DNA of 64,000 bases, from assembly GCF_000429945.1 (NCBI RefSeq), contig NZ_AUCV01000002.1, positions 62,001 to 126,000 of the forward strand. Reading direction: 5' to 3'. The notes beneath the pieces were generated by a model. It searched no databases, had not been told where the DNA came from, and worked only from the letters and a program-made list of their open reading frames with translations. Source of the stretch: Desulfogranum japonicum DSM 18378. GTDB taxonomy: Bacteria > Desulfobacterota > Desulfobulbia > Desulfobulbales > Desulfobulbaceae. Made by a program: the position numbers and the translations under genes. Position 1 is the stretch's first letter, and each line of letters begins with the position of its first letter. Below are positions 1 to 9,153 of this stretch, piece after piece.

Positions 1-83
1 CAGGCCACTCGGGCAGGTAAGGATTTTTTTTTCAGGCAACCTGTGCGAGCTCCTGTAGAAAGAAAAACAAAGGAGCCCCAGCC

Positions 84-1958
84 ATGGACAACATCGACTT
101 TCTACTTTCCTCTGCATCGCCTGCTTTTGCCCTGATTCAAAGGCAGGACAGCGACGAAATCTACATTTTTACAGGACGGACAGCTCAATTTAACAGTGTG
201 CATGAGATCCCCAGAAATTCCCAACATGACAGCAACGGGCAACTTCAACACCATACGTTGAGTGTCGTACCCTTTCATCAGGTATCTGAGAAGGGTTACC
301 AGACTCACCAAGGCGATGAACGGATACGGACACTGTTAATTGATACAGAATTACGGGTACGAACTGACACATTGTTAGCATTATTACCTGATAATGAGAT
401 TTCCCTTTCCACTCCTCTCCATTTTACCACTACTGAGAAGGAATATGCAGATATCATCCGGGCAATTATCGAAGATGAAATAGGGCAGGGAGAAGGAGCT
501 AACTTCGTCATTCCTCGTGACGGAATGGGGTGTGTCAAAAATTTTGACAGAGCTACAGCACTTTCCATTTTCAGGAAATTGGTAGCTAATGATTACGGTA
601 CCTACTGGAAATTTCTGGTGTGGGATGAACAAGGCTGTTTTGTTGGGTCTACTCCTGAGCGTCACCTGGAGGTACGCAAAGGAAACGTAAAAATGAATCC
701 GATAAGTGGCACATTCCGAAAAAATGTAGAGTACGAATGTCGGCAGCATTTTAAAGATGAGCTGATGCATTTCCTGCGGGATCAAAAGGAAATTAATGAA
801 TTGTTTATGGTTGTCGATGAAGAGTTGAAAATGATGGCACGTATGTGCGACAAAGGGGGTGCCATCATTGGTCCACTCATCAAAGAGATGTCACGGCTTA
901 TTCATACTGAATATTTACTCAGCGGACAAAGCGATAAAGATCTCATAGAACTGTTTATTGATTCCATGTACGCTGCAACAGTTGTAGGCAGTCCCGTGGA
1001 GAATGCCTGCCGTATTATTAAAAAATATTCTCAGCATTCCAGAAGATACTATGGCAGTGCTTTGCTCCTCATGGGAAGAGATGAGCAAGGGATGGATTTT
1101 TTGGATTCTCCAATCACCATACGCACCCTTGATTTTTCGCATAATGGGACTTTTCATATCAGTGTTGGTGCTACCCTTGTTCGAGATTCCAATCCTACTG
1201 ACGAGGTTGATGAGACCCGTGCCAAAGGTGCAGCTGTGCTATCATGTCTGGAAAAAGGAAATGTCACGCCACAACCAAGATTAATGTCACGGCTTGCCAA
1301 TGATGATTCCATAGCAGAAGAGTTGGTGCTACGTAATCAAAAACTTTCTAAATTCTGGTTCTACCAGCAGAGCGCTTTCTCCATCAATGCTTCTGCATCA
1401 AAATATACGATTAGCCTTATTCAGAATAATGATGACTTTATATATATGCTAAGCCATATTTTGCAGGCGCTTGGACATATAACCCGGGTAACTTCCTGGG
1501 AGGATTATGTTTTTTCTGAAGATACAGCAGACATAGTTTTGCTCGGTCCTGGCCCTGGCAACCCTACAGCCAGCGATGTAAAAAAGATGCATATAAATAC
1601 AAGTATATGCTCACAAATTCTGAACACAGGCAAACCTGCTTTATTTGTTTGCCTCGGGCATCAAATTCTCTGCCAGAATCTGGGATATACTATTAAAAGA
1701 ATGCCGTCACCCATGCAGGGGATACAGGTTGCTATAGATTTTTTTGGCCGTTCTGAACTTGTGGGTTTCTATAATACCTTTGTTGCAACACATTCCGGTG
1801 AAGCCACATCTGATGCAATCAGTTTTCTTGATGGCTCAAACCGTATTGCAGCACTTCGTGGTTCCCATTATGCAGGATTTCAATTCCATCCAGAATCTCT
1901 TCTCACGAGCAACGGTGCGCAAATTCTCGCTGAATCCATCGACTATATCATGCGGTAA
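84..1958 (+). CDS. PhzE-like anthranilate/ADIC synthase, fused chorismate-binding and glutamine amidotransferase domains
   Basis: This 624-residue protein joins a chorismate-binding domain (about residues 115-410) to a class I glutamine amidotransferase (about 435-620). It should aminate chorismate with glutamine nitrogen, giving anthranilate or 2-amino-2-deoxyisochorismate (ADIC). Residues 130-143 (EDEIGQGEGANFVI), MNPISGTFR and VVDEELKMMARM follow phenazine PhzE closely, from memory of that family, and the length matches PhzE. The amidotransferase keeps Cys523 (CLGHQ) and the His602/Glu604 pair (HPES), so it looks active. The ATG has a good Shine-Dalgarno (AAGGAG, about 70-75). No trp or phz neighbour lies downstream, and the left side is outside the window. 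ADIC versus anthranilate cannot be settled from sequence alone. Confidence 0.88.
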   Translation: MDNIDFLLSSASPAFALIQRQDSDEIYIFTGRTAQFNSVHEIPRNSQHDSNGQLQHHTLSVVPFHQVSEKGYQTHQGDERIRTLLIDTELRVRTDTLLALLPDNEISLSTPLHFTTTEKEYADIIRAIIEDEIGQGEGANFVIPRDGMGCVKNFDRATALSIFRKLVANDYGTYWKFLVWDEQGCFVGSTPERHLEVRKGNVKMNPISGTFRKNVEYECRQHFKDELMHFLRDQKEINELFMVVDEELKMMARMCDKGGAIIGPLIKEMSRLIHTEYLLSGQSDKDLIELFIDSMYAATVVGSPVENACRIIKKYSQHSRRYYGSALLLMGRDEQGMDFLDSPITIRTLDFSHNGTFHISVGATLVRDSNPTDEVDETRAKGAAVLSCLEKGNVTPQPRLMSRLANDDSIAEELVLRNQKLSKFWFYQQSAFSINASASKYTISLIQNNDDFIYMLSHILQALGHITRVTSWEDYVFSEDTADIVLLGPGPGNPTASDVKKMHINTSICSQILNTGKPALFVCLGHQILCQNLGYTIKRMPSPMQGIQVAIDFFGRSELVGFYNTFVATHSGEATSDAISFLDGSNRIAALRGSHYAGFQFHPESLLTSNGAQILAESIDYIMR

Positions 1959-1982
1959 AAATCAGCATATAAAGGAAAAAAC

Positions 1983-2055
1983 GTGGGCATCCATCTACGA
2001 CTATCAGGTGAGCAGGATAGTATTCACTTATGAACAGAAATTCGGATGCCCGCAC
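1983..2055. repeat. Imperfect inverted repeat just after phzE-like gene
   Basis: GTGGGCATCC (1983-1992) is mirrored by GGATGCCCGCAC (2044-2055), with one extra G in the right arm and a 51-nt spacer. No T-run follows, so it is not an ordinary terminator. It could be the paired ends of a small element or a chance repeat. Confidence 0.35.
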
Positions 2056-2520
2056 ACTTTTGCTCTGAACCGGAACAAGATATCACTTTCCACTTGATCA
2101 TAAAGTGTAACAGGCTGTCATAGGTTCCAGCAAAACAGCATCTCCAGGCGTTCTGGTATTTATCAGTGTCTTTCTCGTATTTAGGAAAAGGGCTTGGGGT
2201 TGGAAGAGATGGTGGAAAATGTTTCCATATAGACTGTAAACACTATCAGGCGTAGCAGGTGAAGCTTAGTGTGTTAGTTTAGTGTCTTTCCATACATGGG
2301 GATGTATAACCGAAGAAGCCTTGGATTCATTACGTGTAGTGAGTATAAAGTTCGTTAACCTGGATGACGAAATCTTGGATACAGTTTAGATGAAGTTGTC
2401 CATGGAGAATAGTAAACAATAATTACAGATTTCATACCTGACAAAAGCTACGCTTTTTATGAGAAATGATTACGTATAGTTACATGGTTCTGTAATAAGG
2501 GCAATAAATGAGTATAGAAG

Positions 2521-2551
2521 AATGGGCATTATACAAAGCCATTTTTTTTTT
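2521..2551 (+). terminator. Weak terminator-like hairpin with T-run
   Basis: AATGGGC (2521-2527) can pair with GCCATT (2538-2543) with one bulged G, and ten T residues run from 2542. The stem is short. It lies 570 bp after the phzE-like gene and 170 bp before the RRM gene, so the transcript it would end is unclear. Confidence 0.3.
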
Positions 2552-2717
2552 ATGGATTTAGGTTTAATTTCGTTGCGTGGCTAAAAAAAAAAGAGTATAA
2601 GGATCTATAGGTTTGGGTCAGTAATTTTCTTTTTCGCGCCGCTATCATTGGCAAATCCAGTCTCTTCTCGGTGCCTTTAAAGTTTCTGCTGATTATTTTT
2701 TATCCAGGAGAAACGGC

Positions 2718-2984
2718 ATGAAACTTTTTATAGGCAAGCTTCCTTACGATATAACAGAAAGCGAATTGACAGAGTTGTTTGAGCAATATGGAAATGTTAT
2801 CAATACAAATCTTGTCACAGACCATTTCACAGGTCGAAGCAAAGGGTTCGCTTTTGTGGAAATGTCAACAAGAGGAGAAGGGCATAAGGCTATGGAAAAT
2901 CTCAATGGAATGAAATACAAGTATAAAAGCCTTATCTGTAATGAAGCGAAGCCTGTGAAAAAGAAAAAAACTCGCAGCTGGTAA
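2718..2984 (+). CDS. RRM-type small RNA-binding protein
   Basis: This is an 88-residue protein made of one RNA-recognition motif. The RNP2 strand LFIGKL is at residues 3-8 and the RNP1 strand KGFAFVEM near residues 43-50, which are the aromatic RNA-contacting strands. The tail is basic (KPVKKKKTRSW). Such single-RRM proteins in cyanobacteria and Proteobacteria bind RNA and are often cold-responsive, which is family knowledge. The ATG is preceded by CAGGAG at a good distance. A cold-shock protein lies 250 bp downstream, so two RNA-binding proteins sit together, although the gap and leader suggest separate transcripts. Confidence 0.9.
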   Translation: MKLFIGKLPYDITESELTELFEQYGNVINTNLVTDHFTGRSKGFAFVEMSTRGEGHKAMENLNGMKYKYKSLICNEAKPVKKKKTRSW

Positions 2985-3142
2985 AAATATACTTGAAACA
3001 TATCAGTTTTAAGACGTAGAATAATGATATTATATTCCCTGTTATTTTTACGCTAGTTTTTAACTACAATACCTACATAGACGCTCAAATAAGAATACTA
3101 AATAATATTTCTATTTCAGCATTAGCGTCATACATAGATTAA

Positions 3143-3185
3143 CCGTAGACCATATACAGGTCTACACCGTGGAAAAAAAATCCAC
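3143..3185 (+). promoter_or_regulatory. Two adjacent hairpins in the leader of the cold-shock gene
   Basis: GTAGACC (3145-3151) pairs perfectly with GGTCTAC (3159-3165). Directly after it GTGGA (3169-3173) pairs with TCCAC (3181-3185) around an A-rich loop. Both lie 50-90 nt upstream of the csp start codon. Cold-shock mRNAs often have structured leaders that act as thermosensors, so a regulatory role is inferred, not shown. Confidence 0.45.
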
Positions 3186-3234
3186 ATTTTATAACGGTTT
3201 CAGTAATGAAACCATGCACACAGGAGTATTGCAA

Positions 3235-3435
3235 ATGGCCGAAGGAACAGTAAAATGGTTTAATGATTCCAAGGGATTCGGATTTATTGAACAAGACGCT
3301 GGAAAAGATGTTTTTGTACATCATTCAGCGATTCAAGCGCAAGGCTTTAAAAGCTTGCAGGAGGGACAACGTGTTACTTTTGATATTGTAGACGGTCCCA
3401 AAGGGCCTGCTGCAGCGAATGTTGTTGCTCAGTAA
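3235..3435 (+). CDS. Cold-shock protein, CspA family
   Basis: This is a 66-residue single cold-shock domain. It opens with [15 protein letters not shown], which contains RNP1, and continues with DVFVHHSAI, the RNP2 strand. These surface aromatics bind single-stranded RNA or DNA, so it acts as an RNA chaperone or antiterminator. An in-frame TTG/GTG-type extension exists upstream, but the ATG at 3235 has AGGAG at 3222-3226 and gives the usual family length. A strong intrinsic terminator follows 13 bp after the stop, so it is probably monocistronic. The leader hairpins at 3143-3185 may control it. Confidence 0.95.
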   Translation: MAEGTVKWFNDSKGFGFIEQDAGKDVFVHHSAIQAQGFKSLQEGQRVTFDIVDGPKGPAAANVVAQ

Positions 3436-3448
3436 ATAGAAGTACACC

Positions 3449-3486
3449 CATCACCTGTAACTTTTTTGTTACAGGTGATGTTTTTT
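3449..3486 (+). terminator. Strong intrinsic terminator after csp
   Basis: CATCACCTGTAAC (3449-3461) pairs perfectly over 13 bp with GTTACAGGTGATG (3468-3480) around a TTTTTT loop, and six T residues follow (3481-3486). Confidence 0.92.
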
Positions 3487-3774
3487 CTGCTTTCCAAAAT
3501 CGTCTCCCTCCTACACATCGACTAATATTTCTCCAAGCTTAGTCGTTATTCTTTTTTTTCTCACCTCACATAATTGTTCACAGGGCATGGATATTACCAC
3601 GATATCCTGGGCTACGTATGTCCAATATGCTGCGCCAGCCTGTTGGTAAAAATCCCACTTCCAGAAAACTTGCAAAGTATGAACATTTGTAAGGGCAAAA
3701 GTAGTAGTAAAAACAACGTGATTGATATAGGGTTTTGACAAATACCGAAGAGTATTCGGTGGTGAGTGAGATGA

Positions 3775-4077
3775 AGAAGATACACTTCAAGCAATTATAA
3801 ACGTGCAAAAGAAAATTTGCAGAATGCCGGTATATTACATTTTTTCAGCCATATAATTGGAGGAGATCAGCTTGTGCGAGGCAAGCCAGATCCAGAAATT
3901 TATTTAAAAGCGGCGTCATCGCTATCATCTGATCTTTCAAAGTGTCTTGCACTCGAAAATTCAGCAAATGGGGTTAAATCTGCAATTGCAACAGGCATGA
4001 CAGTTGTTCAAATTCCTGACGTGGTCTTTCCTGATGAAAAACTACTTAAACTTGATCATATTGTTGACCAAGCTTGA
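3775..4077 (+). pseudogene. 5'-truncated HAD-superfamily phosphatase (beta-phosphoglucomutase-like)
   Basis: The open frame after the TGA at 3772-3774 reads TSSNYKRAKENLQNAGIL, which is the middle of a HAD hydrolase of the phosphoglucomutase/phosphatase type (usual length about 220). GGDQLVRGKPDPEIYLKAAS follows with the conserved lysine of motif III. The N-terminal half, with the nucleophilic DxD motif and cap domain, is absent upstream in every frame I checked. Motif IV reads ALENSANGV where LEDSxNG is usual, so one Mg-binding acid is Asn. The best in-frame start is a TTG at 3817 without a ribosome site. The missing catalytic half makes a working enzyme unlikely. The 3487-3774 stretch before it holds only unconvincing minus-strand frames. 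Confidence 0.75.
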
Positions 4078-4115
4078 CAGATTTATTGGAATTCAAATTT
4101 TAACTATAACAGTGA

Positions 4116-4357
4116 GGTTTGATTCACCATGACTCGGATTCAAAATGATGATACTCGATATTTCATTGAAATAGATTTGAAATCACTAAAAATAATTACA
4201 TGCGGCTTCGATCAAAAACAAAATTTAGACAGAGGTCACCAAAACAACCTTGAGACACACCGTTTGTTTCTTACCAAAGGTCAGTATAACAAATTTGTCA
4301 GCCGTTGCGCTACGGAGCTTCAGCCTGTCCTAGAAAAGTAATGAAGGTTTGATTCAC
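4116..4357. repeat. 12-bp direct repeats flanking the small ORF at 4129
   Basis: GGTTTGATTCAC occurs at 4116-4127, just before the ATG of the 70-residue ORF, and again at 4346-4357, just after its stop. The context TGA(A)GGTTTGATTCAC is shared by both. Possible explanations are slippage duplication, a target-site-like duplication or chance. Confidence 0.5.
4129..4341 (+). CDS. Small hypothetical protein
   Basis: This is a 70-residue polar protein without a signal peptide or membrane segment. I do not recognise the family. Its composition is protein-like, for example FIEIDLKSLKIITCGFDQ and HRLFLTKGQYNKFVSRC. A GTGAGG sequence 10-15 bp upstream can serve as a ribosome site. It follows the HAD remnant by 51 bp and is framed by 12-bp direct repeats. 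The nearest downstream gene is 316 bp away, so context gives no function. Confidence 0.6.
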   Translation: MTRIQNDDTRYFIEIDLKSLKIITCGFDQKQNLDRGHQNNLETHRLFLTKGQYNKFVSRCATELQPVLEK

Positions 4358-4657
4358 GGACTGACTCCTAGGAGATATATAGATGAGCAAACATACTATC
4401 ACTTTTCGTAAGTGTAACAGGTAGGTAACTGCTTACAGTACACTGTGTGCAGTTACGGTTATCCATGAAAGAGATAGGACGACAGTTAAGAGAGGGAAGT
4501 TGCCTCTATCTTAGGCTGCCTCACTCTTGTTGTTATTGTCGGCCGAATTTAGGCTATTTATTTTTTGCTGCCAAGTCTGACACCTTTTTATCTATACAAT
4601 GACATCAGGCAGGTGAATAAATAACGTTTACTCGATAACTGATAAGGAAAATGAAAA
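4342..4657. other. 316-bp gap with a 32-nt interrupted palindrome
   Basis: GTAACTGC (4425-4432) pairs with GCAGTTAC (4449-4456). Inside it ACAGT pairs with ACTGT around a two-base loop, so 4425-4456 folds into a long hairpin with one small internal loop. No T-run follows, which fits an operator or processing site for the yjbQ operon better than a terminator. No gene is visible in the gap. Confidence 0.5.
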
Positions 4658-5074
4658 ATGAAAAGCTTTCGTAAAGAACTCTGGTTTGAAGTGCCTTCTC
4701 GGCGCGGGTTTATCAATATCACCCCAAAGGTGGAGGAATGTTTGCAGGAAAGCGGGATTCAAGAAGGATTAGTCCTTTGCAACGCAATGCATATAACGGC
4801 CTCTGTTTTTATCAATGACGATGAGTCAGGTCTGCATCATGACTACGAAGTATGGTTGGAAAAACTCGCTCCCCATGAACCGGTTAACCAATACCGTCAC
4901 AATGGCTATGAAGATAACGCCGACGCTCATATGAAAAGGCAAATTATGGGGAGGGAAGTGATTGTTGCAGTTACAGAAGGTAGGTTGGACTTTGGGACCT
5001 GGGAACAGATTTTTTATGGAGAATTTGATGGTCGCAGGAAAAAAAGGGTACTGGTAAAAATCATTGGAGAATGA
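4658..5074 (+). CDS. yjbQ: YjbQ family (UPF0047) protein
   Basis: This 138-residue protein is full length for the YjbQ/UPF0047 family. The C-terminal signature [20 protein letters not shown] is intact, and [10 protein letters not shown] carries the family's conserved histidine. E. coli YjbQ has weak thiamine-phosphate synthase activity and suppresses thiE defects. Its main role is unresolved. The stop overlaps the start of the next gene by four bases (ATGA), so the two genes are translationally coupled. Confidence 0.92.
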   Translation: MKSFRKELWFEVPSRRGFINITPKVEECLQESGIQEGLVLCNAMHITASVFINDDESGLHHDYEVWLEKLAPHEPVNQYRHNGYEDNADAHMKRQIMGREVIVAVTEGRLDFGTWEQIFYGEFDGRRKKRVLVKIIGE

Positions 5075-6936
5075 ATGTGACCGAATTACAAAATCGTCTG
5101 CGTGATGAGTTAAGTCCATATTTACAGCAACATTCAGGTAATCCTGTGCATTGGTTTCCCTGGTGTGAGGAAGCTTTGGAAAAGGCCAGGGCGGAAGATA
5201 AACCAATATTTCTTTCCATTGGTTACTCTACATGTCATTGGTGCCATGTGATGGCTAGGGAAGTGTTCACCAATAAAGAAGCCGCAGACAAGCTTAACCA
5301 ATGGTTTGTCAGCGTCAAGGTTGACCGTGAAGAACGACCTGATATTGATCAGTTATATATGTCAGCAACAATGGCCATGACTGGTTCTGGGGGCTGGCCA
5401 CTGTCTCTCTTTCTCTTCCCTGACGGCCAGCCTTTTTTTTGTGCTACCTATATTCCCCTTAACTCAAATTTGCATAGTATTGGTTTTCTGGATGTTCTGG
5501 AAGCTATTCACGAGTCATGGCTTAAAAATAGAGACGAGTTAACTGACACTGCAAAAAAAACTGTGCGTATTATTCGACGGGTCAGGCAATTACCCTCTGC
5601 CTTGTCTCCTGAAGAACTCGCCGGTAAATGTTTTCATATTTTGCAGAAAGCGTATGACAGGAAGAGGGGAGGTTTTGGTCCTGCACCGAAATTTCCACGC
5701 CCCTCTGTTTTTGATTTCTTAATGAATTATGCTGCAGTTTCGGGTGATTCAACCGCACAATCCATGGTCACTAAAACGCTGACGGCAATGGCAGAAGGTG
5801 GCATTTACGATCAACTTGCAGGTGGTTTTCACAGGTATTCGGTGGATGCTGAATGGCGCACCCCGCACTTTGAAAAAATGCTCTATGATCAGGCACAACT
5901 TATTGAAACATATTCCATGGTTTACGAGAGAACCGGTGAACCTCTATACAGCAATGTAATTCGTGAGACCATTGGCTATCTCTTCACCACCCTGAAATCT
6001 TCATGTCCACTGTTCTATAGTGCAGAAGATGCAGATAGTCCTGACCCATACCAAGAAGATGGACATGGTGAAGGATTGTATTATCTCTGGACCGAGGAAG
6101 AGATTATACAGATCCTAGGTAGGGATGTCGCCACTCTTTTCACGTACCATTATGGTATAGAATTTGACGGCAACCTCACTGTTGATCCCAGGAAAGAATT
6201 TACTGGCCGTAACATTCTTTATTGCAAACATCCTCTTGCTGATACGGCCAGGCGTCATAATCTTTCGGAAACAGAAACCATACACATGTTGACCGAGGCA
6301 AAGCAACGTTTGCTGGCAACACGCAAGATGAGAATTAGACCCCACTGTGACACCAAGATTATAACGTCCTGGAATTGCATGCTTGTCAGGGCACTCGCCA
6401 AGGCCGGGAGAGCTCTTGACAATGAAGAATATGTTCTTCAGGCTGATGCAATGCTTACTTTTCTCTGGAATAATCTGAGGAATGATGGTGCATACCAACT
6501 CTTTCGACTCTATGATGTCAGAAAAGGAAAAAAACAGGGAAAGGGTCAACTTGATGATTATGTCCACATGACATCTGCAAGTATTGCACTGTATACTATA
6601 ACAAAGAAAAAACAGTATCTTGAACAGGCGGTTAACCTTACGCAGGAACAACTTGCGGTATTTTGGGATGATGGGCAGCAATGCTTTTATGACAGTGCGC
6701 CAGATACCACCCTACTTATGCGTACCTATGCTGAACAGGATGGGGCTGAACCTGCAGCTAACAGTGTCGCGGCAGATAATCTTATGCAATTAACGACATT
6801 AACACAGGATGGCAGTTATGCTCGGGTTGCAAAGAAGGTGATTTCATCGTTTGCAGGTAAAATGGAATCCTACCCGGCAGCCATGCCTCTGTTGGTTCGA
6901 GTATTACATGGGGCATCTGATACACAACAGATATGA
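5071..6936 (+). CDS. YyaL-type thioredoxin-fold protein (DUF255, SSP411/spermatogenesis-associated 20 family)
   Basis: This is a 621-residue cytosolic protein. The N-terminal thioredoxin-like domain (about 1-165) opens with [18 protein letters not shown] and contains STCHWCHVM with its CxxC pair, then the [10 protein letters not shown] and GGWPLSLFL motifs. An (alpha/alpha)6 glycoside-hydrolase-like barrel follows ([36 protein letters not shown]). The family function is unsettled. Relatives are usually about 670-750 residues, so this copy lacks part of the usual C-terminal region. Its start overlaps yjbQ and the K+ channel follows by 11 bp, which suggests one operon. Confidence 0.92.
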   Translation: MNVTELQNRLRDELSPYLQQHSGNPVHWFPWCEEALEKARAEDKPIFLSIGYSTCHWCHVMAREVFTNKEAADKLNQWFVSVKVDREERPDIDQLYMSATMAMTGSGGWPLSLFLFPDGQPFFCATYIPLNSNLHSIGFLDVLEAIHESWLKNRDELTDTAKKTVRIIRRVRQLPSALSPEELAGKCFHILQKAYDRKRGGFGPAPKFPRPSVFDFLMNYAAVSGDSTAQSMVTKTLTAMAEGGIYDQLAGGFHRYSVDAEWRTPHFEKMLYDQAQLIETYSMVYERTGEPLYSNVIRETIGYLFTTLKSSCPLFYSAEDADSPDPYQEDGHGEGLYYLWTEEEIIQILGRDVATLFTYHYGIEFDGNLTVDPRKEFTGRNILYCKHPLADTARRHNLSETETIHMLTEAKQRLLATRKMRIRPHCDTKIITSWNCMLVRALAKAGRALDNEEYVLQADAMLTFLWNNLRNDGAYQLFRLYDVRKGKKQGKGQLDDYVHMTSASIALYTITKKKQYLEQAVNLTQEQLAVFWDDGQQCFYDSAPDTTLLMRTYAEQDGAEPAANSVAADNLMQLTTLTQDGSYARVAKKVISSFAGKMESYPAAMPLLVRVLHGASDTQQI

Positions 6937-6947
6937 CATGATTATTT

Positions 6948-7820
6948 ATGAGCTCTGACTTGAAAGCGAATACACGAGATAGGTGGAGAGAGCAAGTCTT
7001 TGATATTATCTTTGGTTCTGAAAGCAGAATCGGCAAGCTTTTTGACGTCCTGCTTATTCTCGCAATTATACTCAGTGTGCTCGTGGTCATGTTGGACAGT
7101 ATTCGTGTAGTCAGGGAGCAATGGTTGGTACAATTGAAAATACTGGAATGGTTTTTTACGCTGCTTTTCACCATGGAGTATTTTCTTCGCCTCGTTTGTG
7201 TTGATAAGCCAGGGAGATACGCCAGTTCCTTTTTTGGAATTGTTGACTTGTTGGCTATCTTACCAACCTATTTTGCCATTTTTTTGCCAGGCTCTGCCTA
7301 TATGGTGGTTATTCGCCTTGTACGCATCTTACGAGTCTTCCGTATCCTGAAGCTTGGGGCTTACGTTGGAGAAGCTGAAATACTTGTGCAATCGTTGGTT
7401 GCCAGCAGAAAGAAAATTGAAGTTTTCCTGTATGCAATACTGACCCTGGTCATTATATTCGGGTCTCTTATGTACGTCATAGAAGGAGAGGAAAACGGTT
7501 TCACATCTATTCCCCGTTCTGTATATTGGGCAATAGTTACTCTAACAACCGTTGGCTATGGAGATATTTCCCCACAGACCAATATCGGGCAGATGCTTGC
7601 ATCACTGATTATGATATGCGGTTATGCCATCATTGCCGTTCCTACAGGTATTGTTACTACGGAAATGGCCCGCACTAGCGAGAAAATGCGCAGCAAGGTG
7701 ATATGTGCAGGTTGCGGGGATCGTTTTCACGATCCCCATGCCAATTTCTGCAAAAATTGTGGTAAGCAGTTACACTTGGACAATAATACTATAGTATCCG
7801 AGGAAGCAACATCACAGTGA
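6948..7820 (+). CDS. Kv-type six-helix potassium channel with C-terminal zinc ribbon
   Basis: This 290-residue inner-membrane ion channel has six predicted helices. S4 carries spaced arginines ([17 protein letters not shown]), as in voltage sensors. The pore loop has the K+ selectivity filter TTVGYGD (Thr201 region). After S6 a short cytoplasmic tail ends in a zinc ribbon with Cys253/Cys256 and Cys268/Cys271 ([17 protein letters not shown]). There is no TrkA-N (RCK) domain, so the ribbon is the only obvious cytoplasmic regulatory module. It lies 11 bp after the YyaL gene and its 3' end overlaps the opposing tviB by 9 bp. Confidence 0.93.
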   Translation: MSSDLKANTRDRWREQVFDIIFGSESRIGKLFDVLLILAIILSVLVVMLDSIRVVREQWLVQLKILEWFFTLLFTMEYFLRLVCVDKPGRYASSFFGIVDLLAILPTYFAIFLPGSAYMVVIRLVRILRVFRILKLGAYVGEAEILVQSLVASRKKIEVFLYAILTLVIIFGSLMYVIEGEENGFTSIPRSVYWAIVTLTTVGYGDISPQTNIGQMLASLIMICGYAIIAVPTGIVTTEMARTSEKMRSKVICAGCGDRFHDPHANFCKNCGKQLHLDNNTIVSEEATSQ

Positions 7821-9101
7821 ACCATCCACACACTCTTTAGGAAATGCGTGTTTGACGTCGTAAATTATAGCCCGTTCTGCTGTCAGTTCCTTGATTTGCG
7901 ACGGAGTCAAGCTGCAGAATTCATTATGAGCTACGGCCAGAACCACAGCATCATAGTGTTTTTCACCCAAATCTGAGACCATATTGGTTTGGTACAGACT
8001 TATTGCTTCAGTTTGGTCGCACCATGGATCATATACTTCAACATTTGCACCGTAACTGCCGAGTTCCTCTATGATATCAATCACCCGTGTATTTCGCAAA
8101 TCAGGACAATTTTCTTTAAAGGTGAGTCCAAGCATCAAAATATGCGAATCAGCTACCTGAATTTTCTTTTTCAACATGAGCTTTATAATTTCAGATGCGA
8201 TATACCGTCCCATATTATCGTTCAATCGACGTCCGGCAAGGATCATTTCCGGATGATAATTGACTTCCTGCGCCTTGTGCGTCAGGTAATATGGATCAAC
8301 GCCTATACAGTGCCCTCCAACTAAACCGGGCCGAAATGGCAGAAAGTTCCATTTTGTTCCGGCTGCTTCCAGTACTTCGATGGTATCGATATCCAGGCGA
8401 TTAAATATGAGTGCAAGTTCATTGATGAGTGCGATATTTACATCACGTTGAGTGTTTTCGATAACTTTGGCAGCTTCTGCAACACGTATGGTACTTGCTT
8501 TAAATGTTCCGGCAGTGATTATTGCACGGTAAAGCTGGTCTATGAACTCAGCCACCTCAGGAGTTGATCCTGAGGTAACTTTTTTAATTGTTGGAAGTCG
8601 ATGCTCATGGTCACCGGGATTAATTCGTTCCGGGCTGTAGCCTGCATAAAAGTCTTGATTATATATCAGGCCGGTTATCTGTTCGATTATGGGAACACAA
8701 ACTTCTTCCGTGGCACCTGGGTACACTGTGGATTCAAAGATAACAATATCTCCCTTACCAAGTACCTTTCCCACGGTTTGAGATGCTTTTTCCAACGGGG
8801 TTAGATCTGGCCGTTTGTTATTGTCAATGGGTGTCGGCACAGCCACAATATAGACATTGGCATCCTGAAGCTCCTCAATGGAACATGTAAAACGGAGGTC
8901 AGGGGCCTGTCGTAATTCTTCAGTAGTTACTTCTCTGGTTGAATCATGATGATTTTCCAGTTCCTGTATTCTTGATCGCTTGAGGTCAAACCCTATGGTG
9001 GGGAATTTTTTACTGAATTCCACAGCCAGGGGTAATCCGACATAGCCAAGACCAAGTATCGCTATTTTCACTGATTCCAGTGTTAACCGAGTAGTTGTCA
9101 T
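7812..9101 (-). CDS. tviB: UDP-N-acetylhexosamine (UDP-GalNAc) dehydrogenase, TviB/VipA type
   Basis: This is a nucleotide-sugar dehydrogenase that oxidises the C6 alcohol of a UDP-sugar to a uronic acid with two NAD+, for surface polysaccharide. It has the N-terminal Rossmann motif [13 protein letters not shown], the central [11 protein letters not shown] and [13 protein letters not shown], catalytic Cys in [12 protein letters not shown], and the C-terminal UDP-binding domain ([14 protein letters not shown]). The whole resembles TviB/VipA more than UDP-glucose dehydrogenases. The frame stays open to 9194, but the ATG at 9101 gives the usual N-terminus and avoids overlap with queD. No partner epimerase or glycosyltransferase is nearby. 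Confidence 0.9.
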   Translation of the reverse strand: MTTTRLTLESVKIAILGLGYVGLPLAVEFSKKFPTIGFDLKRSRIQELENHHDSTREVTTEELRQAPDLRFTCSIEELQDANVYIVAVPTPIDNNKRPDLTPLEKASQTVGKVLGKGDIVIFESTVYPGATEEVCVPIIEQITGLIYNQDFYAGYSPERINPGDHEHRLPTIKKVTSGSTPEVAEFIDQLYRAIITAGTFKASTIRVAEAAKVIENTQRDVNIALINELALIFNRLDIDTIEVLEAAGTKWNFLPFRPGLVGGHCIGVDPYYLTHKAQEVNYHPEMILAGRRLNDNMGRYIASEIIKLMLKKKIQVADSHILMLGLTFKENCPDLRNTRVIDIIEELGSYGANVEVYDPWCDQTEAISLYQTNMVSDLGEKHYDAVVLAVAHNEFCSLTPSQIKELTAERAIIYDVKHAFPKECVDGSL

Positions 9102-9153
9102 GAAGTTATTGTGTTGTTTTGTATTAATAGTTGTGTAACGAGAATTGTACGAA

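Larger units (their letters stand above)
1959..2717. other. 759-bp gap with no recognisable gene
   Basis: No open frame here looks coding. The stretch is AT-rich. It holds an imperfect inverted repeat near its left end (1983-2055) and a weak hairpin followed by a T-run (2521-2551). Translations on both strands are broken by stops and none was recognised. It may be decayed coding DNA between phzE and the RRM gene, but there is no homology to support that. Confidence 0.5.

Noticed and set aside
3511-3741. 76-residue minus-strand frame before the HAD remnant
   Set aside because: It has no ribosome site and overlaps two other minus frames of similar length. It matches nothing recognisable.
2103-4421. 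12-mer AAGTGTAACAGG shared at 2103-2114 and 4410-4421
   Set aside because: The flanks do not match, so chance similarity in AT-rich DNA is more likely.
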